A DNA stretch of 64,000 nucleotides from Diphasiastrum complanatum (GCA_029204225.1 CM055106.1:48993337-49057336), one strand, 5' to 3'; counted from the stretch's first letter, positions 1-10,559 are shown. A program made the numbers and translations. Notes: generated from the letters alone by a model not told the origin.

Positions 1-420
1 CAAATGGGCTCTTGGATAGTGGTTGAACTCACAAAACAACTTTTTTTCTCCCTGTTTGATGTAGAAGCTACAAGTTTCCACAAAAACAAGTAATTATGGT
101 ATATACTTCAATTAGATACAACAATGAATACCAAGATTTACTAATCTAGAGCTTAGATTTAGATGCAAGGCCATCCGAGAATGAATAACTTCCATGCTAT
201 GAATCTTGATAGGACTTTTATTATCTTGGGTTATAAATGTTACTGTCTTGGGTCCCAACTCATTGGCTATTGTGTACTAAAAACAAATTTTTAATTCTAA
301 AATGCTCGCACAAGTTGGTGTATGTGTAGGAAAATACGAATGTTTTTGTTTATCCTTGTATTCCTACTGTGTGTAGATTAGAAGGGTCTTAACAAGTCAA
401 CTATCAAAAAAAAGTGATTT
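1..420. other. Unassigned AT-rich sequence
   Basis: No coding frame or repeat could be recognised here. It lies directly upstream of a plus-strand gypsy reverse-transcriptase relic and may be decayed upstream pol sequence of that element. Confidence 0.3.
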
Positions 421-1060
421 TGCCTAGGATGAATATCTAGTAAATTGCCTTAGTGGCGCTAAATCCTTCACCAAGATTGATGTCAAAATAGAGTATCATC
501 AAATCAGGATTCGATTAGAAGATGTACCTAAGACAACTTTCAAGAATCGGTGTGGGCACTAAATTTTGGAATAACTAATGCTCCCACTATTTTCAACAAA
601 TGGATAATTTATTTCGTCCATATCTAGGGAAATTGTGGGTTTTAAATAATATTCTTATCATTAGTAAGAAACTAGAGAAGCATGTAGAACATCTCAAGAC
701 TCTTATGGGGTTCTTAGACAGGAAACTAAAAAGACTAAATATGATTTCCTTCAACAATAATTACTTAGTCTAGTACATGTCATAGTATCCCAACATAGTA
801 TTTCAAGGCATGAGAATTGACTAGGATAAGATAAAGGCAATTGTTGAGTGGCCCATAACTGCGACTATTAAGTAGTTGACATATTTTTCAAGATTTACTG
901 TATTTTTCAAAAACTCATTAAAAATATACCAAAGTCAAGGGAAACATTAATAAACTTTCGAGATCATGGTCTGATTCATAAAGGAGTTCAATTATGAGAT
1001 TTGTTATACTATGTGTGCTAATCAAGTAGCAAATGCTCTTAGTGGGATCCATGGTAGCAA
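421..1060 (+). pseudogene. Ty3-gypsy reverse transcriptase/RNase H relic
   Basis: Conceptual translation in shifting frames gives the gypsy RT signature LSGAKSFTKIDVK followed by YHQIRI at about 445-515. About 120 bases later comes a block reading RPYLGK...ILIISKKLEKHVEHLKTL, the region around the RT active site, and then a DKIKAIVEWP-like block at about 830-860 that marks the RT/RNase H connection. Stops and frameshifts are spread through all blocks, so this is a dead fragment of a retrotransposon polyprotein that once copied element RNA into DNA. The active-site YIDD motif is not preserved. No LTR or primer-binding site was found for it. The family assignment is secure because the order of blocks is the standard one; the lineage within gypsy is not determined. 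Confidence 0.75.
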
Positions 1061-1591
1061 CCAAATGTTTCAAACGTTTGGAAAAATCACCCAACGTTTG
1101 AAAACTTTTTTCAATTTTAGGGCCTTCAAAAAAAAATTAATATTTTGTTGGAAAAATTGCTCGATATTTGTTATACAATAGAAAAGGCTACATTAAGGAG
1201 CATAGAAACATGCACAACCTTATGATATCGCTCCAAATAGGTGACAAATAAGGCACACATAGACTTAAATGGATTTTGTTTTCCAAAAAAACAAAAGCTG
1301 AAGAAAAGGTTTCAAACGTGTTTAAAACATGACAGGTCTACTTATGTCTACTATTATGCACTCAAGTATAAACAATGCCAACTCAATAAACTAGAACATC
1401 TAAGAGCATGTTGCATGTTGTTAGATGTTGGAGAAACATAGTAGGGCTAGCATCATCTGATCAACTTATGGAGAATGCCCCACCTAGCCCAGTGTCAGCT
1501 CATCTGTATGGATGATGATCACTTTTGCAATTGGTTCACTGGAGATGTGAGTGGCATTTTTATCTACAGTGTCTATATAGCAGGAAGCTCT

Positions 1592-1698
1592 AGGGGGTTC
1601 GGGGGGCAGTAGCCCCCCGAGAAACGGGGGGTTCGGGGGGAGGTAGCCCCCCGGTGGGGGGTTTGGGGGGCAACGCCCCCCAACGGCGCCCCGGCCCC
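1592..1698. repeat. Triplicated GC-rich hairpin cluster
   Basis: Three adjacent units of about 30-34 bases each contain a run of six G, a 5-6 base loop and a run of six C (GGGGGG-CAGTAG-CCCCCC, GGGGGG-AGGTAG-CCCCCC, GGGGGG-CAACG-CCCCCC). Each is preceded by GGGGGTT(C/T)GG. Each unit can fold into a hairpin, and the plus strand also holds many G-runs suited to a G-quadruplex. The surrounding DNA is AT-rich, so the cluster stands out sharply. Confidence 0.8.
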
Positions 1699-1864
1699 AA
1701 TGGTAAGGCCTCTTCATGATTTGGCCTTCCAACTCCCCGAGTCAAAAACACACTTTTTGGTGTTTCGCACCCGAAACAATCGGCAAACTACACAATCATA
1801 ATCCCCTCGATCAGAGCTTTCATCTGATACCCATATTGCCTAAAAAAAATTTAAAAAAAAAAAA

Positions 1865-1979
1865 TCGATTCTACACAATTCTGGGAAAATCCCGAATCGC
1901 GATTCGGAATCGCGAATCGATTCTACACAATTCTGGGAAAATCCCGAATCGCGAATCGGAATCGCGATTCCGAATCGCG
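1865..1979. repeat. 52-bp tandem duplication rich in CGAATCG/CGATTCG palindromes
   Basis: A block beginning TCGATTCTACACAATTCTGG at 1865 is repeated at 1917, an offset of 52 bases. Each copy ends in alternating CGAATCGCG and CGATTCGG words that pair with one another. Together with the GC hairpins just upstream and the hAT relic downstream, it could be subterminal sequence of a hAT-type transposon; that link is inference. Confidence 0.7.
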
Positions 1980-1989
1980 CTGCAACTAT

Positions 1990-2430
1990 GGTTCTAACTA
2001 GTAGCTGCTAAGTTCTAACTAGTAACTTCTAACATAATACATTCAAATTTAAATACCAAAATCAAAATTGTAAAACTTAAAAGTTTAAAATTTAAACCTT
2101 TAAGGCTTTAACCATTAGTAATTAGATAATCGACTAACATTAAACAGACTACATAGTACATACTACAACTAAAACTTAACTTCAGGAATCAGAAACTTCA
2201 AACTTCAAACTTGAAACTAGATTCTAGAATCCATAATATACCATGATTCATGAATCATAACATAATAGTAAATACATATGCCAGGTGCCTCATGAGTCCG
2301 GTCACCAATGTAATGCATGATGTGTCTGATGATAAATCATGATGTGTATATACTACACTATAAACAACTCAAGAGTCAATGCTCGTCTAGTGACATGAAC
2401 ATCTACAAACTAGTAACTACAATGATCTAA
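1990..2430. other. Non-coding AT-rich stretch
   Basis: AT-rich sequence with repeated short words such as TTCTAACTAGTA and AAACTTCAAACTT. No gene was recognised. It could be the 3' flank of the minus-strand hAT relic. Confidence 0.3.
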
Positions 2431-3760
2431 TGTACAATCATCAATGAGCACTGAGCAGTGAGCATTCTAAGCTCTCCTACGCCTGAGTCTCCTCCCACTC
2501 GCTGGTGCTGTGGAGCCTGCTGTGGCCTCTCGAGTGGCAGGCTCAGCTGCGAAATCCTCATCAGAGGCAGAGGTATGATGCCCCTCATCCTCATCCCCGC
2601 CCTCCTTGGACTCCTCATCCTCATACTCCTCCTCCTCTGAGGACTCTGACCTGACGATGCCTCAGACTCGGACTCAGACTCGTCCTCGGGGCTGTGAGCA
2701 CAGGAGCTGCTACCCTCTCCTGCCCTTCTCCTACGCTCTGCTCGAGTGACATGCCCTGCACAATGCACACAAAGAGGGACAAATGTGCTATTGCCTGCAA
2801 ATTAGTAAATTTCAATAATTAGTTCGAACTTTGAAAATTTAATTCAAGACCTTACACAATCCTAATTTCTCACCTGCACTCTGCATGGCCTCCTCATGGA
2901 GGAATGCATACACATCCCCCTCTGACTGGTCTCTCGGTGGCAACTCTGGAACCTTTGCCACATCAATCAGATCGGGATTAACCTACGCACATGTCACAAT
3001 GCACATTAAAATCAACACAAAATTTGGAGGGCCGAGTCCCGACAAAAGTTAAAATTTAGCTACTGTCTAGTATCTACTAACTGCCAACTGGGTCCTGCCA
3101 CCTGGGATGATGGATCACATGTTAGAATTTAGAAATTATAATTGATGGCTTACAAGTTACCTGGATAGGCTCTGCGGTGGTTTGGAGTCTACCCAAAAGT
3201 CTCAGGTTGGCGTGTACGTACACCAACCTCTCCAACTGTGCTGATGATAGTCAGTTCCTCTTCTTCGTGTGAATCATGGAATAGACACTCCAATTCCTCT
3301 CACAAGCGACTGCAGTGCAGTCCCGTGAGAGAATCCTGATGGCAAGGCGACGCAATTTGGGGACATCAACCCCAAACTTCGACCACCATGACACGAGACG
3401 TAGCTAGCCTGAATCACAGTTCAAGGCGCACTTAGTACTTACTACTAGCAAGTTGCAACCAAGTTCTAACAAGTTACAATATGATTGACTAACTGTGAAC
3501 GGTTCGAACCGGGTCCGAACGATTCAATGGTTCGAACCGTGAAAGGCGGTTCGAACCCCGGTTCGATACAACCTTGGTTGGAAGGTGCGCATCCAGTCTT
3601 TCTGCCACGTCCTCATGACCTGAATGAACTGCAGTTGAATTACACGGAGCACGTCACCTCCTTCCTCATCAAAAAGCGTCGTGAACAAAAGTTGCTGCCA
3701 CAATAAAGTTCAGTGGTGTCGTGGGACCGTCACCAATCTAGGTGTTGGGTAGTCATGGTG
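2430..3760 (-). pseudogene. hAT-family transposase C-terminal relic
   Basis: Read on the minus strand, about 3420-3175 translates to WWSKFGVDVPKLRRLAIRIL, then SRDCTAVACERNWSVYSMIH, then TKKRN and ERLVYVHANL. This is the C-terminal dimerisation region of plant hAT transposases, whose core reads CERNWS...IHTKKRN. Further on, at about 2990-2880, comes NPDLIDVAKVPELPPRDQSE. A strongly acidic tail (SEEEEYEDEESKEGGDEDEG) ending in RLRRRRA sits at about 2650-2465. The upstream part near 3700-3570 reads TLFDEEGGDVLRVIQ-like. The N-terminal BED finger and the catalytic core were not found. The blocks are separated by non-coding gaps, which may be introns or insertions. This is a transposon-derived remnant, not a working gene. 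Confidence 0.8.
3500..3568. repeat. Cluster of GGTTCGAACC palindromes
   Basis: Three copies of the perfect 10-base palindrome GGTTCGAACC lie at about 3501, 3529 and 3548, plus a half copy at 3560. They fall inside the hAT relic between two coding blocks. The word resembles an internal pol III B box, but no tRNA-like fold is visible. Confidence 0.6.
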
Positions 3761-4540
3761 GATGCATGCGGCAAGATTGTTTATTCAAATTTCAGTGTCC
3801 ACGTATCATAAATGCAATAAGTACAAGGGAAGATGGCCTCTTGCGAGTGTAAGCCCGCCCCAATGAGCACATATAATTGTACATACATTAGTTGTTGATT
3901 TAAAATAAAATAAATGGCTTAGGCCAATAGAGCTAAAATAGAATAGGAGAGGCCACAGTCCAGATACTTAGGCATAAGCTTAGGTGGCAGTGTCACATGG
4001 AGATCACATGGACTTCACATGGGCACCGCCTAGGCCAACCAATAGAAGTAGGAGGTGTGCCACATAGGCAAACTGATAGGATTAAGAGGTGAAGGGCCTA
4101 CCTCAACCATAAAAAGGCACCTCATGTACTCATTTTTCATGTTCAATCAAAAGGAGGAGATTATGTCAAAGTCTCATTGTGAACATCCATGCTTCTAACG
4201 TGGCTCTCTCATACTTTTGATTTCATTGAATTATTTCATGCTTGCTTTGTGTTTTTGAGTAGTGTTAATCCATGCTTTGAGAACTTAGTGTAGGTGCATG
4301 ACACATCCCTTGCTATCTTGTGATTATGAGTAGTGATATTGGGAATTTGATGCTCTTGTAGTGTTAATTACTCTTGCAACTAGTGTTAATGTGGAAATAG
4401 TGTTAGAATGACGATGGTAGTGTTCAACTGTTTGGAATAGCGTTAGTGGTACTTTCTTGCTTTTGATCTTGAATGCATGCTTTGAAAGAATGCTAGTAGC
4501 TATCTCATGGGAACAAAATGACTTGTGAAAAGTCATGACA
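3760..4540. other. LTR-like or promoter-like non-coding DNA
   Basis: No protein was recognised. Around 4110 there is a TATA-like CATAAAAAGG on the plus strand, followed by CA- and T-rich sequence. This is the arrangement seen in retrotransposon LTRs or plant promoters. No second copy was found in the window, so the identity is unproven. Confidence 0.25.
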
Positions 4541-5110
4541 GGCCGTGAAGTGATCTCTAAGCCCCCCTACATTTCTACCAACATGTGCTCTAAGCATATC
4601 CCACTTGGTTAACTTTTTCTATTTGACCGTTTGTCTAAGGATAATCAATTGTTCTCATGTTTAGTATGGAATACTGCTCTCTAAAAACCCCAATTAAATT
4701 TACTATTCGGGTCATTGACTATATCAAAAGGACGACAATAAAGTTTAGATAACCCTTCTACAAACAACCTTGCTAATTTTGGAGCTGTGATGATTGTTTT
4801 GGTCAAAATAAAATAAGCCATTTTCATCAAATGGCCAACTACGATTTTTGGGTTTTGGGCTGGCCTACCATAGAATCCATGGAGATACTCTCCCAATTAC
4901 CATACCAGTTGGTATTTCTAAAGGTTGTAATAACCTACCTACCTTTAGACTAGTGATAAGCATATTGCCATAACAATCTCTCTAAAAAAGCCAGTCCAGA
5001 TTTCAAGTACTACCAATTAGGGCAAATACCAGTCCAAATAGTGAAGAGGTCACTGGTCAGCCTACCTACAAGCAATTTTAAAAGCCCTAATCACTATAGT
5101 AGAAATAAAA
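4540..5110 (-). pseudogene. Ty3-gypsy integrase relic
   Basis: The minus strand gives a continuous integrase core segment at 4896-4681 with AQNPKIVVGHLMKMAYFI, then TKTIITAPKLARLFVEGLSK and RPFDIVNDPNSKFNWGF. The last corresponds to the family's IVSDRDSKF block with the second catalytic Asp. Upstream at about 4960-4890 an LLQPLEIP...WILW stretch matches the start of the core, where WxxISMDFI carries the first Asp. Downstream at about 4670-4590 a TNGQIEKVNQV stretch matches TDGQTERVN with the catalytic Glu. Stops and shifts break the frame. The fragment lies between the third ferrochelatase exon and the window start, so it may sit inside a long ferrochelatase intron. Confidence 0.8.
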
Positions 5111-5340
5111 AGAGGCCTTTAAGAGCCCAATAGTCCATAAAGCGCCAACAAGTCATATAGACTAAAATATTACTCTTCAACGACTTAATAATGATATGTT
5201 AAGATAAAAATATTAACATTTGTTTTCAGCAAAGAAATGAAAATAATTTGCAATCTCCTTCGAAACACAATTATTTGACAATCTTATGTCCAATTGCATG
5301 CCACAAGTCGCTGCCATCTCAACACATCGAATGAAATAAC
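5110..5340. other. Putative start of the long third ferrochelatase intron
   Basis: On the minus strand this follows the donor after the DEQ codons. It holds no recognisable continuation of ferrochelatase; the next expected conserved block, around VYVGMRYWHPFTEEA, is absent here and was not seen anywhere to the left. Confidence 0.4.
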
Positions 5341-6829
5341 CTGTTCATCAGTTATCTTTCGCAATGGTGAGCCTCCACCAATAGCAGCATAACCCTGCGC
5401 ACTTTTAGGAGCTCTCAAAGTTGAAATAAATTTTGCAAGTGGTCTCTGGAGAAATCGAAATAGCCGAGGCAGACGAATTATATCCTGTTATCAATGGTAA
5501 CGAGATTTTAGTGAGTCCCAGTTATACAAAAAGTATCATTTAGCAGCTAAGGTTAGCATGTCACAAAAAACTGAAATCAAATTATGTAACTGTCTGCTTC
5601 CAGCTGGCCCAAATTGGAGCATGAACAAAGATCAACTAACAGCAAATTAAAAAAGATATATCGACTAAGCTCAGTTGTCATGAAATCTACTAATGATCAG
5701 CAAAGCACAAAGAGAAAAACAAGCAGTCTTTGATGATCCAAAGAGGGAAAACTGAGGAGGCTCACCGGATCTGCAAAAAGGTTGTACAAAAATGGTTGGA
5801 CATCATCAAGCTTTTCTGGTCCTCCTAGATTAAGTAACAAAACTCCCACTTTTTCTTCTTTATCAAGAAAACTATCCTCCTCTTCAGTTTGACCCACAAG
5901 GGATGCTGCTGCTCTAAGGCTGTTGTTGGTTATAACGGCTTTTGCCCTTTGCTTAGATATTGATATGGGACTCTGCCCAAGCAACCTATCCTTCTTATCA
6001 AACAGAGAGGATTTCTCAGTATATGGAAGTTTATAAACATTGCTCGAATCTCCTGTTTGGCAGACAATTTGGCCCTCATACGTGAATGGCTTTGTGAAGC
6101 TTATCTGTTTACAATGAGAAAACTTATTATAGCTTGTCCTGTAGGTGAAGGTCACATGAGGTTGATCCGAATAAGAGGTAGAAAAACTGAAAATCGAGTT
6201 AAAATCTGGCCAGACTTCTTGTGCATGATTTGGAGGTTTAAGGACCAGCCTGCAAAAGCAATGAAGACCAGTTGTGATTGAATTCGAAGAAAACTAATAA
6301 AGACGCACCTGAATAATGGCCTGCTGAGAAGGCAAGTAAAATCCAAAACAATAAAAGTGGCCTTTTTCTGCTCCGGTGAATAATGCCATCTTGAACGAGA
6401 AAAAATTCAACAAGCTAAAAAACCACTAGAAGCATCAAGCCTGTAACAAATTACTCAATGCAACTTAATGTGTAGTTCAGAACCAGGGCTTTCCAAAATT
6501 TTAAAAAATTATTCTTAAACAAGCTTTTGGCTCGGGTATCCCCGGTGTGTAGGCAGGGAAATGAACCTGGGTGGGCAAGCCCAAACACAAGTTCGCCACA
6601 CAACACAGTGCACACCACACAAAGGCCGATTGTTCACCAGATCAATTGCTGATAAAAAGTTCTTCCACCAAAAAACAAAGTAAAACCCTCGATAAGTTGC
6701 ATGTGTTGGTGAAGGCCTCCGTTTTTCTCCTTGAGGTCAGAGATTTAATTCCATAATTTTGAAGATATCCAAAAGAAAACAAAAAAGAACGACGCTTGCT
6801 TACCCACTGTGCGTAGCAGCCTTCAACAT
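5341..6829 (-). CDS. Ferrochelatase, plastid type, first three coding exons (partial)
   Basis: Ferrochelatase inserts ferrous iron into protoporphyrin IX, the last step of haem synthesis, in plastids of plants. I infer three coding exons on the minus strand: 6829-6804 (ATG, eight codons plus two bases, donor GTAAGC), 6138-5766 (acceptor CTACAG, donor GTGAGC) and 5484-5341 (acceptor AACAG, donor GTTATT). Phases join cleanly and give 181 residues. Residues 1 to about 95 are a Ser/Lys-rich, poorly conserved leader fitting a transit peptide. Then come [20 protein letters not shown] and LYNLFADP, and exon 3 carries [20 protein letters not shown] and [18 protein letters not shown], the family's N-terminal domain. 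The remaining roughly 300 residues, including the catalytic His and Glu region, are not found in the 5.3 kb to the left. Either the next intron is very long and filled with transposons, or the gene is truncated. Confidence 0.85.
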
Positions 6830-6879
6830 TTGCGGTAGGAATTACTACGACACTAGACTTGCAGCGACGAAAGATGAAT

Positions 6880-7580
6880 GCAGCTTCTCATCTGTGCAAG
6901 CATAATAACAAGTCAGACAGCTCATTAACACTAAGTTACGAAGTGAATGCATTGCCAGATAAAAAGCGTATCAGATTCCAAGATCTCAAATAAACTGCCT
7001 TTGATGAAAATTACAAGAAAATATTTTATGTGCCCTAATCCCAACAAAAGAAAAATCCAGTTGACTGATTAACTTGAGAAGTTCTCGGACAAAAACAAAT
7101 CTCTAGCCAACAAAAAGTAAATAATTGTGAACGGTCACCTGCTGTCGACAAAGCTATTAAAAGGAAAAGGGGAACGACATCTAGATTCTCAAAACGAGAC
7201 GCTGCGAATACCACAAGAGTTTGTAAGGGCTTTCAGACTTGTGTGTCATGCATCAAAGGGAGGTGAAGACAGTAAAATATATTCGAGAACATTAATAGAA
7301 TCAGCAGCTACCTACGCGAAGACACGGTGATTGGAATTGCCAAAACAAGTCGTTCCTGGAAAAGTTTCGCATACACCAAAACGCTTCATGACCATGAAAA
7401 GAAAGACCAAAAATGCGAGAAGCCTGAAATGCGGTGTAGATTTAAAGGGTAGATGATTGCAACAAACAGATCTTCACAATTGATCATTGCAGCCACCGAA
7501 ATTGAGCGGCAGCAGATCTGATAAGTGTTCGCAGGCCTCTCTCTCGCTCTCTCTCTCTCACTCTCTCTCTCTCAAACATC
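6880..7580 (-). promoter_or_regulatory. Probable 5' leader and upstream region of ferrochelatase
   Basis: Minus-strand sequence upstream of the ATG has an acceptor-like TTGCACAG near 6895 just before the start exon. A possible untranslated exon ends near 7310 with CGTAG|GTAGCT. A pyrimidine/purine microsatellite (CT on plus, GA on minus) lies at about 7535-7574; GA-rich tracts are common in plant 5' leaders. No clear TATA box was identified, so the transcription start is not placed. Confidence 0.35.
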
Positions 7581-8020
7581 TCCAGGAATAAAAATATGTA
7601 TGCAGGAAATTTTGGGATGCGATATCTTCCTTGAACTTTCGCGTTGGTATGAATTCCTTGCCTCCCCAGACTCCCTTCTAATAAGCAATGCTCACACTTT
7701 TTGACCAAAGAGTCATTCATTGTCATGCTCTTAAGACTTAGACTAGCATTCTTCTTCATTGACGTATGAAACTTGTACCCTTTTTTCTTTTTTTTGGCAA
7801 GTCTCTTGTTCACAACTTTCAAAGTTGGACTATCTTTCATTCAAGTTCAAAAGTATGCTTGCAAATTGTTTTTTAAAAAATTAATTAATTCTATGCAATT
7901 TGAAACTTAATAGATAATTAAAATAATTTACAACCCTCAATAATGTATATACATTTGAAGCACTTTAAGCTAAATTTTCTCTCCCTTTACTCTCATTCAT
8001 GCTTATACATGATATCTCTT
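7580..8020. other. Intergenic AT-rich sequence
   Basis: Nothing recognisable as a gene. It separates the ferrochelatase 5' end from the LTR of a copia element. Confidence 0.3.
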
Positions 8021-8321
8021 TGGGGTTCTATACTCATTGGTGCACTATAGTGTTGATATCTTGTCTTTTTGTGTGTAGAATACAATTGTTTTATGTTTGT
8101 TCGATTCACACGTGTGAAATACAGTAGCTTACTATTTTTGTACGGACAACAATAGTACTATATCATTCATATGTCATTTTGTCAAGATCTATCTGAGTTT
8201 AGGGCTTCTATGCATTGTTAGAGCTAGATTTCTAGATTGTAAATGGTGCTAGATGTGCTATCTTTAGTAACCAAAGATCTTAGAGTTTGATTGGATCTTA
8301 ATGATCTGATTTTTTCTCACA
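8021..8321 (+). repeat. 5' LTR of copia deletion derivative
   Basis: This stretch, beginning TGGGGTTCTA and ending TCTCACA, is closely matched by 9662-9907. It shares TGCACTATAGTGTTGATATC, CAATTGTTTTATGTTTGTT and AGATCTTAGAGTTTGATTGG. It is followed at once by a copia primer-binding site. A short TCACACGTGTGAAA palindrome lies within it. Confidence 0.85.
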
Positions 8322-8333
8322 TGGTATCAGAGC
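8322..8333 (+). other. Primer-binding site (initiator-Met tRNA type)
   Basis: TGGTATCAGAGC directly follows the LTR. This is the standard plant Ty1-copia primer-binding site, complementary to initiator methionine tRNA, and it fixes the LTR 3' boundary. Confidence 0.85.
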
Positions 8334-8927
8334 TTTGGTGTAGGTTACTTGAAGGATCAGCCAAATTTAGCAAGGATTTGGAGGAGTTACCAATTCTAGA
8401 GCATGCTAGATTGATTTCTACTCAAAAATCAAGCATTTTTCATGTGTAGAATTGATCTTTTGTAAATCAAAACTCAATAGAAGGCAAAATAATTGAAGTA
8501 GGCCAATTTCACTCCATAATTGGTGGAATGTGAAGACTTTAATTGCTATGAATAGGTCTTATTGCATTCTTCAAGATACTATATCAACTTTGTAGTATTT
8601 GCATATAGAATTTGCAAGATTCAATTTTTTGTACTTTTGTCAAAATTCTCAATTTGATTGGATCCTTGTTGTTGAAGTTGCTGGACTTTTACGAGTGTTT
8701 CAAGTTTAGAAAATTAAAAATTTCATGAGATTGTAGGTTGATCAAGTATCTTCCATTCTATGTGTTGGATTTGCTAGATTTGGTGCAAGAAAGAGATTTG
8801 AGAGGTTCCATATCCTTGTGATTTCTTCTTGAGTTCATTTGTTGACATTCAAGAGAGTGCTTTGTGCATTGGAACAGGTTGAAAGAAAGGATCAAGTCAT
8901 TGCAACATGGCTACATAAAGTGAATTC

Positions 8928-9660
8928 ATGTTGGAAGGCAATGATAGGCTTACCTCAACAAATTATTCTACTTGGAAGGTGAGGATGGAGTCTTTCCTTG
9001 AGATGAATGATTTGATGGACATTGTTGTAGGTGTGGAGGAAAGACCCATGGCACAACAATATCATGGGAGGTATGACAAGAACATGGAGATTGGTGGAAC
9101 TTCCAAAGGATAAGAAAGCTATTGGATGCAAGTGGATCTTCAAGGTGAAGACAAACCAAGATGGATCAATCAACAAACACAAAGGAAGGTTGGTGGCCAA
9201 GGGATATGCACAAGAACATAGTATTGACTATGATGAGACCTTTGCACCCGTGGCAAAGATGGTAAGCATTCGGGTCATCATCTCTCTTGCTACTCTATTT
9301 GGTTGGGATCTATGGCAATTGGATATCACTAATGCAGTATTGAATGGTAATGTTGAGGAGGAAGTATATATGGAGCAACCTGAGGGCTACATCTCACATG
9401 GAAAGCCAAATAATGTTGTTTTCTACAAAAGAGTTTGTATGGTCTTAAGCAAGCTCCAAGGAGTTGGTATGCTAACCTTAACACATTTCTACTCTCTCAA
9501 AACTTTATTATGAGTGAGTATGATCATTCAAATTATTATAGATTTTTTGGAAATCATGTTACTATTCCTCTAATCTATGTGGATGATATCATATTGAGTG
9601 GAGGCAACAATCAAGATATTGATGAAATCGAGATTGCACTCAAGGAGTTTGAGGTGCGGG
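8928..9660 (+). pseudogene. Copia gag-start/reverse-transcriptase fusion remnant
   Basis: About 8928-9050 reads LTSTNYSTWKVRMESFLEMN, the copia gag N-terminus. At about 9050 the sequence jumps directly into reverse transcriptase: AIGCKWIFKVKTNQDGSINK, GRLVAKGYAQEHSIDYDETF, APVAKM, then WDLWQLDITNAVLNGNVEEE. A frameshift near 9440 moves to YGLKQAPRSWYANL, and IYVDDIIL, the catalytic Asp pair, lies at about 9575-9600. The coding region stops just after FEVRGG at the 3' LTR, so the end of RT and all of RNase H are missing. Protease and integrase are also absent. It cannot make a working polyprotein. Confidence 0.85.
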
Positions 9661-9661
9661 G

Positions 9662-9907
9662 TGGGTTCTATGCACTATAGTGTTGATATCTTGTCTTTTT
9701 GTGTATAGAATACAATTGTTTTATGTTTGTTGGATTCACACGTGTTTTTGTATGCACAAAAATAGTATTTTATCATTTATATGTCATTTTGTCAATATCT
9801 ATTTGAGTTTATGGCTTCTATACATGTTAGAGCTAGATATCTACATTGTAAATGGTGTTAGATGTGCTATCTTTTGTAACCAAAGATCTTAGAGTTTGAT
9901 TGGATCT
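9662..9907 (+). repeat. 3' LTR (partial) of copia deletion derivative
   Basis: This copy matches 8021-8321 with small indels and ends at TTGGATCT, where the 5' copy continues for about 25 further bases. It abuts a minus-strand gypsy reverse-transcriptase scrap. Confidence 0.8.
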
Positions 9908-10095
9908 AAATTTTCTTGACAAGGGATATCTATTCTTGATGGTTAAATCATTTAACATTTTAAAGTCATCACACAAACGTGTGTTGCCATCCTTTTTATT
10001 AACTAAAAGGATTGGGTGCTCCCCAAGGGGACTTACTAGGTCGAATATGGCCCATCCTAAGAAGTTCTTGTAACTATCTAGAAATTGCATCCTCA
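9908..10095 (-). pseudogene. Ty3-gypsy reverse transcriptase scrap
   Basis: The minus strand translates to [20 protein letters not shown], then [18 protein letters not shown], the first conserved block of gypsy reverse transcriptase (SPWGAPVLxVKKKDG...RLCVDYRxLN). It is clamped between a copia LTR on the left and the LTR of a different copia element on the right, so it is likely older sequence that both copia elements landed beside. Only about 60 codons remain. Confidence 0.75.
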
Positions 10096-10343
10096 GTTAA
10101 GAAACACAGTTTAAACACCCGACGGATCAATCACCACAGCACAACTCAAGTGCAACAAGACAAGACCACAGAATAGCTCACCTCAAACTGTATATTCAAC
10201 TACTCAGTAAGTACAAAGATAAAGTTACTTAAAAGCACTCAAAGGGCTCGTAAAAGAAAGACATCCCGATAATTCTAGAACTAAGCACACGTGGTGCCGT
10301 CAAAATAAGAAAGCATTGTATAAGTCGATCATTGTTATTTTAA
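10096..10343 (-). repeat. 3' LTR of minus-strand copia element
   Basis: 248 bases matching 15344-15592 almost throughout, with only scattered differences. On the element's own strand it follows a purine-rich tract (GAGGGAGAGAG) that would be the polypurine tract. The termini read TTAAAATA...CTTAAC and are not the usual TG...CA. Confidence 0.85.
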
Positions 10344-10559
10344 CTCTCTCCCTCAATGATCAACGTCTCTCTTTATTTTAGGTTTACTCTATTCATGGAA
10401 CATACCTCCATGATAGTATTACAAGTAAAATCTTTTTACATAACCAGATCTAAGCCAAGTTTGGCTCTAAAAGTTTCAAACTTTTCTTTACTTAAAGCTT
10501 TCGTAAATATATCAGCAACTTGTAACAACGTAGAAGAATGTACAATACTTATATCTTAA

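Larger units (their letters stand above)
8021..9907 (+). mobile_element. Ty1-copia internal-deletion derivative with two LTRs
   Basis: Two similar LTRs (8021-8321 and 9662-9907, the right one cut short before the expected CA end) flank about 1.3 kb of internal DNA. A full copia element would have about 4-5 kb. The interior is the gag start, then an abrupt jump into reverse transcriptase, then a second jump into the 3' LTR. It has the architecture of a non-autonomous derivative that could once have moved using proteins from full relatives such as the copia copy at 32.6-36.8 kb, whose gag N-terminus is very similar. Confidence 0.8.

Noticed and set aside
1241-1441. 66-codon plus-strand frame
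   Set aside because: Starts with GTG, no known motif, and lies in decayed retroelement sequence.
3500-3570. tRNA or SINE suggested by B-box-like GGTTCGAACC words
   Set aside because: No A box, acceptor stem or cloverleaf could be drawn around them.
3485-3706. Plus-strand frame over the GGTTCGAACC cluster
   Set aside because: The opposite strand carries hAT transposase-like coding blocks; the plus frame is a shadow.
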